The position numbers and the translations under genes were made by a program. Below, piece after piece: positions 26,665-34,341 of a stretch of DNA of 43,315 nt (the stretch's first letter is position 1; each line of letters begins with the position of its first letter). The DNA is taken from assembly GCA_012523185.1 (NCBI GenBank), contig JAAYIY010000011.1:1-43315 (forward strand), written 5' to 3'. Under the pieces are notes generated by a model, which was not told the origin of the DNA, ran no database searches, and saw nothing but the letters and a program-made list of their open reading frames with translations. Source of the stretch: Clostridiales bacterium (lineage in GTDB: Bacteria > Bacillota > Clostridia > Oscillospirales > Acutalibacteraceae).

Positions 26665-27648
26665 ATGGATAAAATTATCAGATGGGGCATTGTCGGGACA
26701 GGCGGCATAGCGCGCCGCTTTGCAGAAGCGTGCAAGAACACGCCCGGGGCAAGTCTTGCCGCCGTGGCATCAAGGTCGCAAAAGACAGCCGACGCGTTCG
26801 CGGATAAGTTCGCGATAGAAAAGCGCTTTGCGTCTTACGAGGATATGGCGTCGTCAGACGACATCGACATAGCCTACATAGCGACTCCCCACGGCACCCA
26901 CGCCCCAAACGCGATTCTTTTTATGAACGCGGGCAAGGCGGTAATGACAGAAAAGCCGGCGGCTGTCAACCTTCGGCAGCTTGATTCAATGATCGAGAGC
27001 GCCAAAAAGAACGACGTCTTTTTCATGGAGGCAATGTGGGCAAGGCTTGCGCCGGGGACATACAAAGCGCTTGAGATTGTCAACAGCGGCGTCCTCGGAA
27101 AAATCGGATGCGTGCAGGGCAGTTTTTGCTTTGAGATGTACGACGAGCCTGACCACCACGTTTTTGACCCTGCACAGGGCGGCGGTTCGCTCCTTGACGT
27201 GGGATGTTACGCCCTTAGCTTTTCGTCGTGGTATCTTGGAAACAATCCCATTGAAATAAAGGCCGTCGCGGATATCGGCAAGACGGGCGTGGATGAGCAT
27301 TGCTGCGTGCTGATGAAATATCCTGGCGGAGAAATAGCCCAGCTTTCATCGGCCATTATGCTTCCAAAGCCAAACGAAGGCTACATTTTCGGCGAAAAGG
27401 GATACCTTTACATGAAACGCTTTTACGCGCCGCAAAAGATTGAGATGCATTTAAGCGGCAAGGATATGCAGGAAATCGACTGCCCGTATATCGGCAACGG
27501 CTTTGAGGAGCAGATACTTGAGGCGTCGGGGTGCCTGCGTGAGGGCAGAAAAGAAAGCACGATAATAACACACGAACAAAGCAGGCTGATAGCGGGGCAA
27601 ATGGACGCCATAAGAGCCTTAATAGGCGTCAAGTATCCCGCCGATTAA
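26665..27648 (+). CDS. Gfo/Idh/MocA family NAD(P)-dependent oxidoreductase
   Basis: A cytoplasmic oxidoreductase of 327 residues. The N-terminal Rossmann fold shows WGIVGTGGIARRF, then the catalytic-type K97 in EKPAAV. The C-terminal half contains GGGSLLDVGCYALSFSSWYLG, typical of the dehydrogenases that act on sugars, inositol or trans-dihydrodiols. The substrate cannot be told from the sequence. GGAGG at 26655-26659 precedes the ATG. The bases from 27649 to the aro promoter hold no gene or clear terminator that I can see. Confidence 0.9.
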   Translation: MDKIIRWGIVGTGGIARRFAEACKNTPGASLAAVASRSQKTADAFADKFAIEKRFASYEDMASSDDIDIAYIATPHGTHAPNAILFMNAGKAVMTEKPAAVNLRQLDSMIESAKKNDVFFMEAMWARLAPGTYKALEIVNSGVLGKIGCVQGSFCFEMYDEPDHHVFDPAQGGGSLLDVGCYALSFSSWYLGNNPIEIKAVADIGKTGVDEHCCVLMKYPGGEIAQLSSAIMLPKPNEGYIFGEKGYLYMKRFYAPQKIEMHLSGKDMQEIDCPYIGNGFEEQILEASGCLREGRKESTIITHEQSRLIAGQMDAIRALIGVKYPAD

Positions 27649-27787
27649 GGACGCGGACGCGGCGGCGGGAATCGTTGTGTCAGACTTTTTTGCTTTGTGC
27701 GCGGACGGCTAAGGCGCCGCGCCCAAGCCGTTAAAGCAGCTTTTGCCGAGAATTCCCAAAGGTTTGCAAAAATTTTCCGAAAAGCTG

Positions 27788-27816
27788 TTGACACCGAAAA
27801 AACCGTGTGATATACT
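27788..27816 (+). promoter_or_regulatory. Strong sigma-A promoter of the aromatic operon
   Basis: A perfect -35 TTGACA (27788-27793) is followed after 17 bases by TATACT (27811-27816), with TGA just before it as an extended -10. Transcription should start near 27823, about 25 bases before the leader peptide. Confidence 0.93.
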
Positions 27817-27847
27817 GTGCTAAATAAGCGAAGGGAGGCATCAGGCG

Positions 27848-27946
27848 GTGAAGTCCGTTATGTTTACAGCCGAATACTTTTACTTTTATTACTTTATCAA
27901 CAAAAGTGATAGTGATTCGTGTTGCAAACAGACAAGGAGCGCCTGA
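27848..27946 (+). CDS. Leader peptide of the aromatic operon (32 aa)
   Basis: The short ORF begins at GTG with GGGAGG at 27833-27838, 9 bases upstream, and ends TGA at 27944-27946. Codons 10-16 read Tyr-Phe-Tyr-Phe-Tyr-Tyr-Phe, with another Phe at codon 6. There is no Trp codon. The peptide is probably not functional in itself; its translation senses charged tRNA-Phe and tRNA-Tyr. This fits the downstream genes, which make both Phe and Tyr. An in-frame ATG at codon 5 is too far from the ribosome site to be the main start. Confidence 0.88.
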   Translation: MKSVMFTAEYFYFYYFINKSDSDSCCKQTRSA

Positions 27947-27976
27947 CGATGCTCGCTTTCAGTTTTAGCCGACAAG

Positions 27977-28012
27977 GCCGCACAGAATCACATCTGTGCG
28001 GCTTATTTTTTT
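27977..28012 (+). terminator. Intrinsic terminator in the aro leader
   Basis: GCCGCACAGA pairs perfectly with TCTGTGCGGC around the 6-base loop ATCACA and is followed by TTATTTTTTT. It sits between the leader peptide and aroF, so it can shut off the whole operon. Confidence 0.95.
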
Positions 28013-28034
28013 AAAGTTTTTAGGGGATGACGAA

Positions 28035-29042
28035 ATGATAGCTGTATTAAAACCCTCCGCCACTGACGAGCAAAAAAATCACCTCATATCCTGGCTGAAA
28101 AGCCAAAGCCTTGACGTCCATGTTTCGCAGGGAGAGAATTACACTGTGCTGGGGCTTATCGGAGACACGGGCATAATCGATGTTGACCTGCTTGAGAGCC
28201 TTGAAATGGTTGAGTCGGTCAAGCGCGTTTCCGAGCCTTTTAAGCAGGTTAACCGAAAGTTTCACCCGGAAGACACAGTCGTGGAAATCGGCGGCAAAGT
28301 AAAGATTGGCGGCGGAAACTTTGTTTTGATAGCGGGTCCATGCTCTGTCGAGTCACGCGGTCAAGTCGCCCAAATCGCGAGGGAAGTCAGCGCCGCCGGT
28401 GCGGATGTCCTGCGCGGCGGCGCGTTTAAGCCGCGCACGTCGCCGTATGATTTTCAGGGGCTGAAAGCGGACGGCATAGAGCTTTTGCTCGAGGCGAAAA
28501 AGGAGACGGGAATGCCCATAATATCCGAGATTATGAACGCCAATCATCTCCCGCTTTTTGACGACGTCGATATTATTCAAATCGGCGCAAGAAACATGCA
28601 AAACTTTGAGCTTCTTAAGGAAGTCGGGAAGACAGACAAGCCGATTTTGCTAAAGCGCGGCCTTGCCAACACATTAAAGGAGCTTTTGATGAGCGCGGAA
28701 TACATCATGTCGGAAGGGAACCGCAACGTCATTCTTTGCGAGCGCGGAATACGCACCTTCGAGACAGCCACAAGAAACACGCTTGATTTGTCAGCTGTGC
28801 CGATGCTTCGCGAAATGACACACCTGCCGGTGGTGATTGACCCGAGCCACGCGACGGGCATAGCTCGCCTTGTCGAGCCGATGGCAATGGCCGCCGCCGC
28901 GTCGGGCGCGGACGGCATCATGGTCGAGGTTCACAACGACCCGATTCACGCGCTGTGCGACGGCGCGCAGTCACTGACACCGAGTCAGTTTGAAAAAGTG
29001 GCGTCAAAGGTCAGGCTGATTAGGGAGGTGGCGCTGCAATGA
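28035..29042 (+). CDS. aroF: 3-deoxy-7-phosphoheptulonate (DAHP) synthase
   Basis: It condenses PEP with erythrose 4-phosphate, the first shikimate step. The 335-residue protein is of the type I-beta form: an N-terminal ferredoxin-like regulatory domain of about 70 residues (MIAVLKPSATDEQ), then a TIM barrel with AGPCSVES, GGAFKPRTSPY, LKRG and IDPSHATG. In related enzymes the N-terminal domain gives feedback inhibition by Tyr or Phe. The start is ATG at 28035 with AGGGG 8 bases upstream; an in-frame upstream extension to 27996 begins within the terminator and is rejected. It is the first structural gene behind the attenuator. Confidence 0.96.
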   Translation: MIAVLKPSATDEQKNHLISWLKSQSLDVHVSQGENYTVLGLIGDTGIIDVDLLESLEMVESVKRVSEPFKQVNRKFHPEDTVVEIGGKVKIGGGNFVLIAGPCSVESRGQVAQIAREVSAAGADVLRGGAFKPRTSPYDFQGLKADGIELLLEAKKETGMPIISEIMNANHLPLFDDVDIIQIGARNMQNFELLKEVGKTDKPILLKRGLANTLKELLMSAEYIMSEGNRNVILCERGIRTFETATRNTLDLSAVPMLREMTHLPVVIDPSHATGIARLVEPMAMAAAASGADGIMVEVHNDPIHALCDGAQSLTPSQFEKVASKVRLIREVALQ

Positions 29043-29872
29043 ATGTCGGCATTGTCGGGCTGGGATTAATCGGCGGCTCCGCGGCAAAGGCCTATTCGGA
29101 AAACGGCGACAGCGTTTACGGGTTTGACACAGACAAAAGTATTGTCGGTTTTTCTGTTTTGAGCGCGGCGGCAAAGGGGGCTCTTTCAGGGGAGAACATC
29201 GGCTCATGCGAGCTTATCCTGCTTGCCGTTCCGCCCGCGGCGGCGGCAATATGGCTGGAGGAAAACGCGGCGTATATATCAGAGGACGCTTTTGTCATTG
29301 ATTTTTGCGGCACAAAGCGCGTCATTTGCGAGGCGGGATTCCGTCTTGCAAAAAAGCATGGGTTTACTTTTATAGGCGGACACCCGATGGCGGGCACACA
29401 TAACTCCGGTTTCAAAAGCTCGTCGCGGTCGCTGTTTTGCGGCGCGCCGATGGTTATAGTCCCGCCAAGGTTTGACGACATTGAGCTGCTCGAAAAAATC
29501 AAAGAAATGCTTTCGCAGCTTTGCTTCGGCTCATATTCAGTAACAACGGCCGAGCGCCATGACGAGCTGATAGCCTTCACCTCCCAGCTTGCGCACGTTG
29601 TTTCAAACGCTTATGTAAAAAGCCCGTCGGCAGACTGCCACAAGGGTTTTTCAGCGGGAAGCTACCGCGATATGACGCGTGTCGCACAGTTAAACCACGA
29701 TATGTGGGCGGAGCTTTTTCTTGAAAATGACGACAATCTTTTGACCGAAATTGACGCCATTATAAAGAATCTCGTCGAATACAGAGACGCAATCGCCGAA
29801 AAAGACCGCGAGCGTCTGGCGCTCCTTCTCCGCGAGGGAAGTGACAAAAAGAGAGAGGTTGACGGACATTGA
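29039..29872 (+). CDS. tyrA: Prephenate dehydrogenase
   Basis: It oxidatively decarboxylates prephenate to 4-hydroxyphenylpyruvate, the Tyr branch. The 277-residue protein starts with a Rossmann motif VGIVGLGLIGGS, followed by IGGHPMAGTHNSGF and the helical C-terminal dimer domain (FTSQLAHVVSNAY). There is no ACT domain or fused chorismate mutase. NAD is the likely cofactor, as the strand after the glycine loop ends in Asp (FDTD). The ATG overlaps the aroF stop (ATGA), with GGGAGG upstream, so translation is coupled. Confidence 0.94.
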   Translation: MNVGIVGLGLIGGSAAKAYSENGDSVYGFDTDKSIVGFSVLSAAAKGALSGENIGSCELILLAVPPAAAAIWLEENAAYISEDAFVIDFCGTKRVICEAGFRLAKKHGFTFIGGHPMAGTHNSGFKSSSRSLFCGAPMVIVPPRFDDIELLEKIKEMLSQLCFGSYSVTTAERHDELIAFTSQLAHVVSNAYVKSPSADCHKGFSAGSYRDMTRVAQLNHDMWAELFLENDDNLLTEIDAIIKNLVEYRDAIAEKDRERLALLLREGSDKKREVDGH

Positions 29873-30921
29873 CGACTGTAAAAATCGGAGTGTCAAAAAG
29901 CTATGATGTTCTTATAGGCAGCGGATTAATCGACGAAGTCGGGCGCTTGATGTCCCGCGTCACAGCTTCGCGCCGCGCCGCCGTGATAACAGACGATATT
30001 GTCGGCGCGATTTACGCGCCAAGGCTTTTGACAAGCCTTAGCGAAAGCGGATTTGACGCGTTCACCTTTACGATCAAAAACGGCGAAGGCTCAAAAAACG
30101 CGGCAAACTTCACGGCGGCGTTAAACAGACTGGCGGAAAAAGGTCTCACAAGGGGCGATACCATAATTGCTTTGGGCGGCGGAGTGGTCGGAGACCTTGC
30201 CGGTTTTACCGCCTCGGCATACTTGCGCGGCGTGCGTTTTGTCCAAGTCCCGACGACACTTCTTGCCGCCGTAGATTCGTCAGTCGGCGGAAAAACAGCC
30301 ATAAACCTTGACGTCGGCAAAAATCTTGCCGGCTCATTCCACCAGCCCGCGCTCGTCGTCTGCGATATGGAAACCTTCAAAACATTGCCGGAGCAAATCT
30401 TGAGGGACGGACTTAGCGAGGTTATAAAATACGGAGTCATAGGGAACGAAAAGCTTTTTGAACACATTGCCGAAAAGGGCGGCGGCTTTGACCGCGAGTA
30501 TGTTGTGTCGGAGTGCGTTAAAATGAAAGACGGCATAGTTTCCCGTGACGAATTTGAAACGGGACTTCGGCGGATTTTGAATTTTGGCCACACAGTCGGT
30601 CACGCCGTCGAGAAGCTCAGCGGCTTCACAGTCAGCCACGGGAGCGCTGTCGCGATAGGCATGGCGACTGTCTCAAGGGCGGCCGCAAGGACGGGAATCT
30701 GCTCCGAAAGCTGTCTTAAACAGATTATATCAGCCATAAAGAGTATAGGTCTGCCGACAGATAACCCATTTAAAACGGCGGAGATTTATAAAGCCGTCAT
30801 GTCCGACAAAAAGATATCGGACTTCGGTATCACTGTCGTCCTGCCCGAACGAATAGGAAAATGTGTCTTAAAGGAAATGCCGCTTGACGAGCTGAAAGTT
30901 TTTTTGGAGGCGGGTGTTTAA
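29869..30921 (+). CDS. aroB: 3-dehydroquinate synthase
   Basis: It turns DAHP into 3-dehydroquinate using NAD and a divalent metal. The protein has 350 residues. NAD and substrate motifs include IALGGGVVGDLAGFTAS, VPTTLLAAVDSSVGGKT and the metal-binding region FGHTVGHAVE. The start is TTG at 29869, overlapping the tyrA stop by four bases, with GAGAGG a few bases before. No better start is seen. Confidence 0.96.
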   Translation: MTTVKIGVSKSYDVLIGSGLIDEVGRLMSRVTASRRAAVITDDIVGAIYAPRLLTSLSESGFDAFTFTIKNGEGSKNAANFTAALNRLAEKGLTRGDTIIALGGGVVGDLAGFTASAYLRGVRFVQVPTTLLAAVDSSVGGKTAINLDVGKNLAGSFHQPALVVCDMETFKTLPEQILRDGLSEVIKYGVIGNEKLFEHIAEKGGGFDREYVVSECVKMKDGIVSRDEFETGLRRILNFGHTVGHAVEKLSGFTVSHGSAVAIGMATVSRAAARTGICSESCLKQIISAIKSIGLPTDNPFKTAEIYKAVMSDKKISDFGITVVLPERIGKCVLKEMPLDELKVFLEAGV

Positions 30922-30922
30922 A

Positions 30923-32146
30923 ATGATTGCCAGAATAACGCCGTCACGGCTTGACGGGACAGTCCGCGCCGTCGCGTCAAAATCGCACATCCACCGCCTG
31001 CTTATCTGCTCCGCTTTGTCCGACAGACCGACAGCTATAAAGTGTGACGATATGTCGGAAGATATCGAGGCGACAATCCGCTGCCTTAACGCCCTCGGAG
31101 CCGACATTGTTTTTGACGGCGGAAAGCTTAACGCGGCGCCGATTACAGACGCCGAAAGCACAGCTGTTCTTGACTGCGGCGAAAGCGGCTCAACACTCCG
31201 ATTTATGCTGCCGGTCGCGTGCGCACTTGGCGCCGACTGCGAATTCATCTTATCCGGCAGGCTTCCGAAACGCCCGCTTTCCCCGCTAAGCGACGAGCTG
31301 ATATCACACGGCATAAGCCTTTCAAGTCCGTCCCCCGGCGTGATAGCCTGTTCGGGCAAGCTTACGGGCGGCGTGTTTTTCATCGACGGCGGCGTTTCCT
31401 CACAGTTTATAAGCGGTCTGCTGCTTGCCGCGCCTTTGCTTGACGGTGAAACGGTCATAAACATTTCAGGCACTATTGAATCGGAGGATTACATCGCCAT
31501 GACAAGGGCGGCGCAGGCGGATTTCAAGGTTCTTTCCGATTTTAACGGCTCTGCCTTTTTTCTGGCGGACGGTCAAAAATATTTATCTCCCGGTTTTTGC
31601 CGCGCGGAGGGCGACTGGTCAAACGGCGCGTTTTGGCTTTGTGCCGACGCGCTGTCGGGAGGGACGGTGAGGTGCGACGGGCTTGATGACAGCTCCGTCC
31701 AGGGCGACAGGCGCATTGTTGAGATTATCAAAAGGATTGTCAAAGGCGGTGCGGAGGCGGATGTCAGAAATATACCCGACCTTGTTCCGATAATATCTGT
31801 GCTTGCCGCCGTAAGCAACGGTAAAACAACAATCAAAAACGCCGCGCGGCTCAGGCTAAAGGAAAGCGACAGACTGCGCACGACATCAGAGATGATAAAT
31901 AATCTCGGCGGCGAATCGAGGGAGACAGACGACGGACTTGTCATAAACGGTAAAAGTCGTCTTAGCGGCGGAATTGTAAACAGCGCGGGCGACCACAGGA
32001 TAGCCATGAGCGCGGCGATAGCTTCTATTGTCTGCGAAAATGAGGTTGTCGTCGTCGGCGCGGAGGCCGTTAACAAGTCATATCCCGCATTTTGGAGCGA
32101 CTTCACAAGCCTTGGCGGCAAAGTCAGTCTGGAGGAAAGCTTATGA
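30923..32146 (+). CDS. aroA: 3-phosphoshikimate 1-carboxyvinyltransferase (EPSP synthase)
   Basis: It adds enolpyruvate from PEP to shikimate 3-phosphate. The 407-residue protein has the substrate-binding N-terminus VASKSHIHRLLI, the family motif GESGSTLRFMLP, LRLKESDRL and the final DHRIAMSAAI. ATG at 30923 is used here; GGAGG at 30906-30910 is rather far (12 bases). The GTG at 30914 is only 3 bases from it. The gene overlaps the aroC start by four bases. Confidence 0.96.
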   Translation: MIARITPSRLDGTVRAVASKSHIHRLLICSALSDRPTAIKCDDMSEDIEATIRCLNALGADIVFDGGKLNAAPITDAESTAVLDCGESGSTLRFMLPVACALGADCEFILSGRLPKRPLSPLSDELISHGISLSSPSPGVIACSGKLTGGVFFIDGGVSSQFISGLLLAAPLLDGETVINISGTIESEDYIAMTRAAQADFKVLSDFNGSAFFLADGQKYLSPGFCRAEGDWSNGAFWLCADALSGGTVRCDGLDDSSVQGDRRIVEIIKRIVKGGAEADVRNIPDLVPIISVLAAVSNGKTTIKNAARLRLKESDRLRTTSEMINNLGGESRETDDGLVINGKSRLSGGIVNSAGDHRIAMSAAIASIVCENEVVVVGAEAVNKSYPAFWSDFTSLGGKVSLEESL

Positions 32147-33150
32147 GCAGTATTTACGGAGAAAATATCAAGGTTTCAATCTGGGGACAGTCACATTCGC
32201 CGGCAATAGGCGTTACTGTTGACGGACTTCCCGCCGGCATTAAAATTGACGTGGAGAAGCTTCACCGATTTCTCGGCAGGCGAGCGCCCGGAAAAAACAA
32301 GTTTTCGACAGCACGCCGTGAAGACGACAAGCCGGAGTTTCTCTCCGGTCTGAAAGACGGCTTTACCTGCGGCGCGCCGCTGACGGCGGTGATTTATAAT
32401 TCCGACACGCGTCCGTCGGACTATGAGGAAATAAGATTTAAACCGCGCCCATCACATGCCGATTATTCGGCTCATGTAAAGTTTCGCGGCTTTCAGGATT
32501 TTTACGGCGGCGGGCATTTTTCAGGCAGGCTTACTGCTCCGCTTTGTGTCGCCGGCGGTATATTCCTCCAGATACTTGAGGGGGAGGGCGTGTCGATAAG
32601 ATGCGCCGTAAAGAGCGTTGCCGGCGAAACAAGCGAGGAAAAAATCACGGCGGCAGTCGAGGCGGCGCGCGCGCGCGGCGATTCGGTGGGAGGAGTTATC
32701 GAGTGCGTCGCCGAAAATGTGCCCGCGGGGCTTGGAAATCCCATGTTCGACGGCTTGGAAAACATGATTTCAAAGGCTGTTTTTGCCATTCCCGCCATCA
32801 AGGGAATTGAATTCGGCAACGGTTTTTCATGCGCTTCGCTTTGCGGAAGCGAAAACAACGACGAGTTTTTTATGGACGGCAATCAGATAAAAACAAAAAC
32901 AAACAACCACGGCGGCATTCTCGGCGGCATATCCTCAGGAATGTCCATTGTTTTCAGGGTTGCCGTCAAGCCGACACCGTCCATAGGACTTGGTCAGAAA
33001 ACAGTCAATTTAAAGACAGGCGAAAACACGGAAATCATTGTTTCCGGACGCCATGACCCGTGCATTGTTTTTCGCGCTCTGCCGTGCGTTGAGGCGGCGG
33101 CGGCAATGGCTATATATGACGCGGCGCTTGCCGCAAGAAAGGAAGGTTAA
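32143..33150 (+). CDS. aroC: Chorismate synthase
   Basis: It removes phosphate from EPSP to give chorismate and needs reduced FMN. The 335-residue protein has GQSHSPAIGV at the start, the FMN/substrate motif ARREDDKPEF, FYGGGHFSGR and NHGGILGGISSG. The length is slightly below the usual 350-390. ATG at 32143 overlaps the aroA TGA, with GGAGG 7 bases upstream; longer in-frame readings run into aroA and are rejected. Confidence 0.96.
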   Translation: MSSIYGENIKVSIWGQSHSPAIGVTVDGLPAGIKIDVEKLHRFLGRRAPGKNKFSTARREDDKPEFLSGLKDGFTCGAPLTAVIYNSDTRPSDYEEIRFKPRPSHADYSAHVKFRGFQDFYGGGHFSGRLTAPLCVAGGIFLQILEGEGVSIRCAVKSVAGETSEEKITAAVEAARARGDSVGGVIECVAENVPAGLGNPMFDGLENMISKAVFAIPAIKGIEFGNGFSCASLCGSENNDEFFMDGNQIKTKTNNHGGILGGISSGMSIVFRVAVKPTPSIGLGQKTVNLKTGENTEIIVSGRHDPCIVFRALPCVEAAAAMAIYDAALAARKEG

Positions 33151-33151
33151 A

Positions 33152-34297
33152 ATGGAACTTGAGCAATGCAGAAAAGAAATTGATTCGATAGACGAGGAAA
33201 TTGTCAACTTAATCGGGCGGCGATTAAATTGCGCCGAAAAGATTGCCGACATCAAAGAGGGGTCTAATATACCTGTGCTTGCCGCCGAAAGGGAAAGACA
33301 GATTATTGGCAAAGTGACGGAGCAGACAAAGCCGGAATACAGAAACTACATGAAGGTGCTTTATTCTTTGTTGTTTGAGCTGAGCCGCTCCAACCAAAAC
33401 AGGGTGATTAAAGGCAAGGACGAGGATTTTCGCGCCATAGCCGAAGCAATGGAAAACACGCCGAAGCTTTTCCCGCAATTCGCGCGGGTCGGATGCCAGG
33501 GCGTCGAGGGAGCATACTCACAGGCGGCCTGTGAAAGGCTTTTTAAAACGCCGTCGATACTTTACTTCAAAAGCTTTGAATCAGTATTTGACGCCGTCAG
33601 CCGCGGCATGTGCGACTACGGAGTGCTGCCGATTGAGAACAGCATAGCCGGTTCCGTCAAAAAAGTATATGACCTGATGATTTCGCACAAATTTTTTGTA
33701 ATCCGCAGCGCGCGTATAAAGATTGACCATTGTCTGCTTGCCAAAAAAGGGACGGAATTAAAGGATATCCGTGAAATTTTGACACACGAGCACGCCGCGG
33801 ATCAGTGCGCCGCTTTCCTTGACAGCCTTGAGAATGTAAAGGTGACGCGGTTTGAAAACACCGCCTCCGCCGCGCGCTTTATAGTGGAGTCCGAAAGAAA
33901 CGATATCGCTGCAATAGCGTCGCGGAGATGCGCGGAGCTTTACGGTCTGTCGCGAGTCTCCTCTGACATCCAGGACAACGGAAACAACTACACAAGGTTT
34001 GTCTGCATTTCACGCAACCTCGAAATATACCCCGGCTCTGACAGGACGAGCATTATGATGTCGCTGCCGCACAAGCCGGGGGCCCTTTACAAGGCGTTGT
34101 CCCGCTTTTACGCTCTTGACATGAACCTCATCAAGCTTGAAAGCCGCGCAATGCCCGACAGGGATTTTGAATATATGTTTTATTTCGATGTCGAAACCTC
34201 CGTTTATTCCGACGAGTTTGCACATCTCATGCGTGAGCTGGGAGAAATCAGCGAGGAGTTTCGTTATCTTGGGAGCTATTCCGAGGTGGTCGGCTGA
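33152..34297 (+). CDS. pheA: Bifunctional chorismate mutase/prephenate dehydratase (P-protein)
   Basis: One protein of 381 residues carries out chorismate to prephenate and prephenate to phenylpyruvate. Residues 1-90 form an AroQ-type chorismate mutase (CRKEIDSIDEEIVNLI). From about 108 to 290 is the dehydratase (GVEGAYSQAA, the catalytic motif NNYTRF). The last 80 residues are an ACT domain with GALYKAL and LIKLESRA, the Phe-binding motifs that give feedback inhibition. ATG at 33152 has GGAAGG just upstream; the reading to 33038 enters aroC and is rejected. Confidence 0.96.
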   Translation: MELEQCRKEIDSIDEEIVNLIGRRLNCAEKIADIKEGSNIPVLAAERERQIIGKVTEQTKPEYRNYMKVLYSLLFELSRSNQNRVIKGKDEDFRAIAEAMENTPKLFPQFARVGCQGVEGAYSQAACERLFKTPSILYFKSFESVFDAVSRGMCDYGVLPIENSIAGSVKKVYDLMISHKFFVIRSARIKIDHCLLAKKGTELKDIREILTHEHAADQCAAFLDSLENVKVTRFENTASAARFIVESERNDIAAIASRRCAELYGLSRVSSDIQDNGNNYTRFVCISRNLEIYPGSDRTSIMMSLPHKPGALYKALSRFYALDMNLIKLESRAMPDRDFEYMFYFDVETSVYSDEFAHLMRELGEISEEFRYLGSYSEVVG

Positions 34298-34341
34298 CGG
34301 AGACAGGCCGCCGCGCGCTTCCCGCTTGAAAGGATGATTTA

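Larger units (their letters stand above)
27841..28012 (+). promoter_or_regulatory. Phe/Tyr ribosome-stalling transcription attenuator
   Basis: Three alternative stems can be drawn. Stem 1:2 pairs 27861-27875 with 27915-27930 (14 pairs, one mismatch, one bulge). Stem 2:3 pairs 27912-27925 with 27977-27991 (13 pairs, including TGATTC with GAATCA). Stem 3:4 is the terminator at 27977-28002. Stem 1 lies just before the Tyr/Phe codons of the leader ORF, so a ribosome stalled there would cover it, free strand 2 to pair with strand 3, and prevent termination. With enough charged tRNA the ribosome moves on, 1:2 re-forms and 3:4 terminates. An outer stem TCAGGCG/CGCCTGA (27841-27847 with 27940-27946) encloses the leader ORF. 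Confidence 0.88.

Noticed and set aside
27649-28034. T-box riboswitch upstream of aroF
   Set aside because: No T-box consensus (AGGGUGGNACCGCG) or specifier stem was found. The leader instead shows a peptide ORF and attenuator stems.
30012-30593. 193-codon ORF on the - strand inside aroB
   Set aside because: aroB is complete with all its motifs on the + strand; the reverse frame shows no ribosome site or domain.
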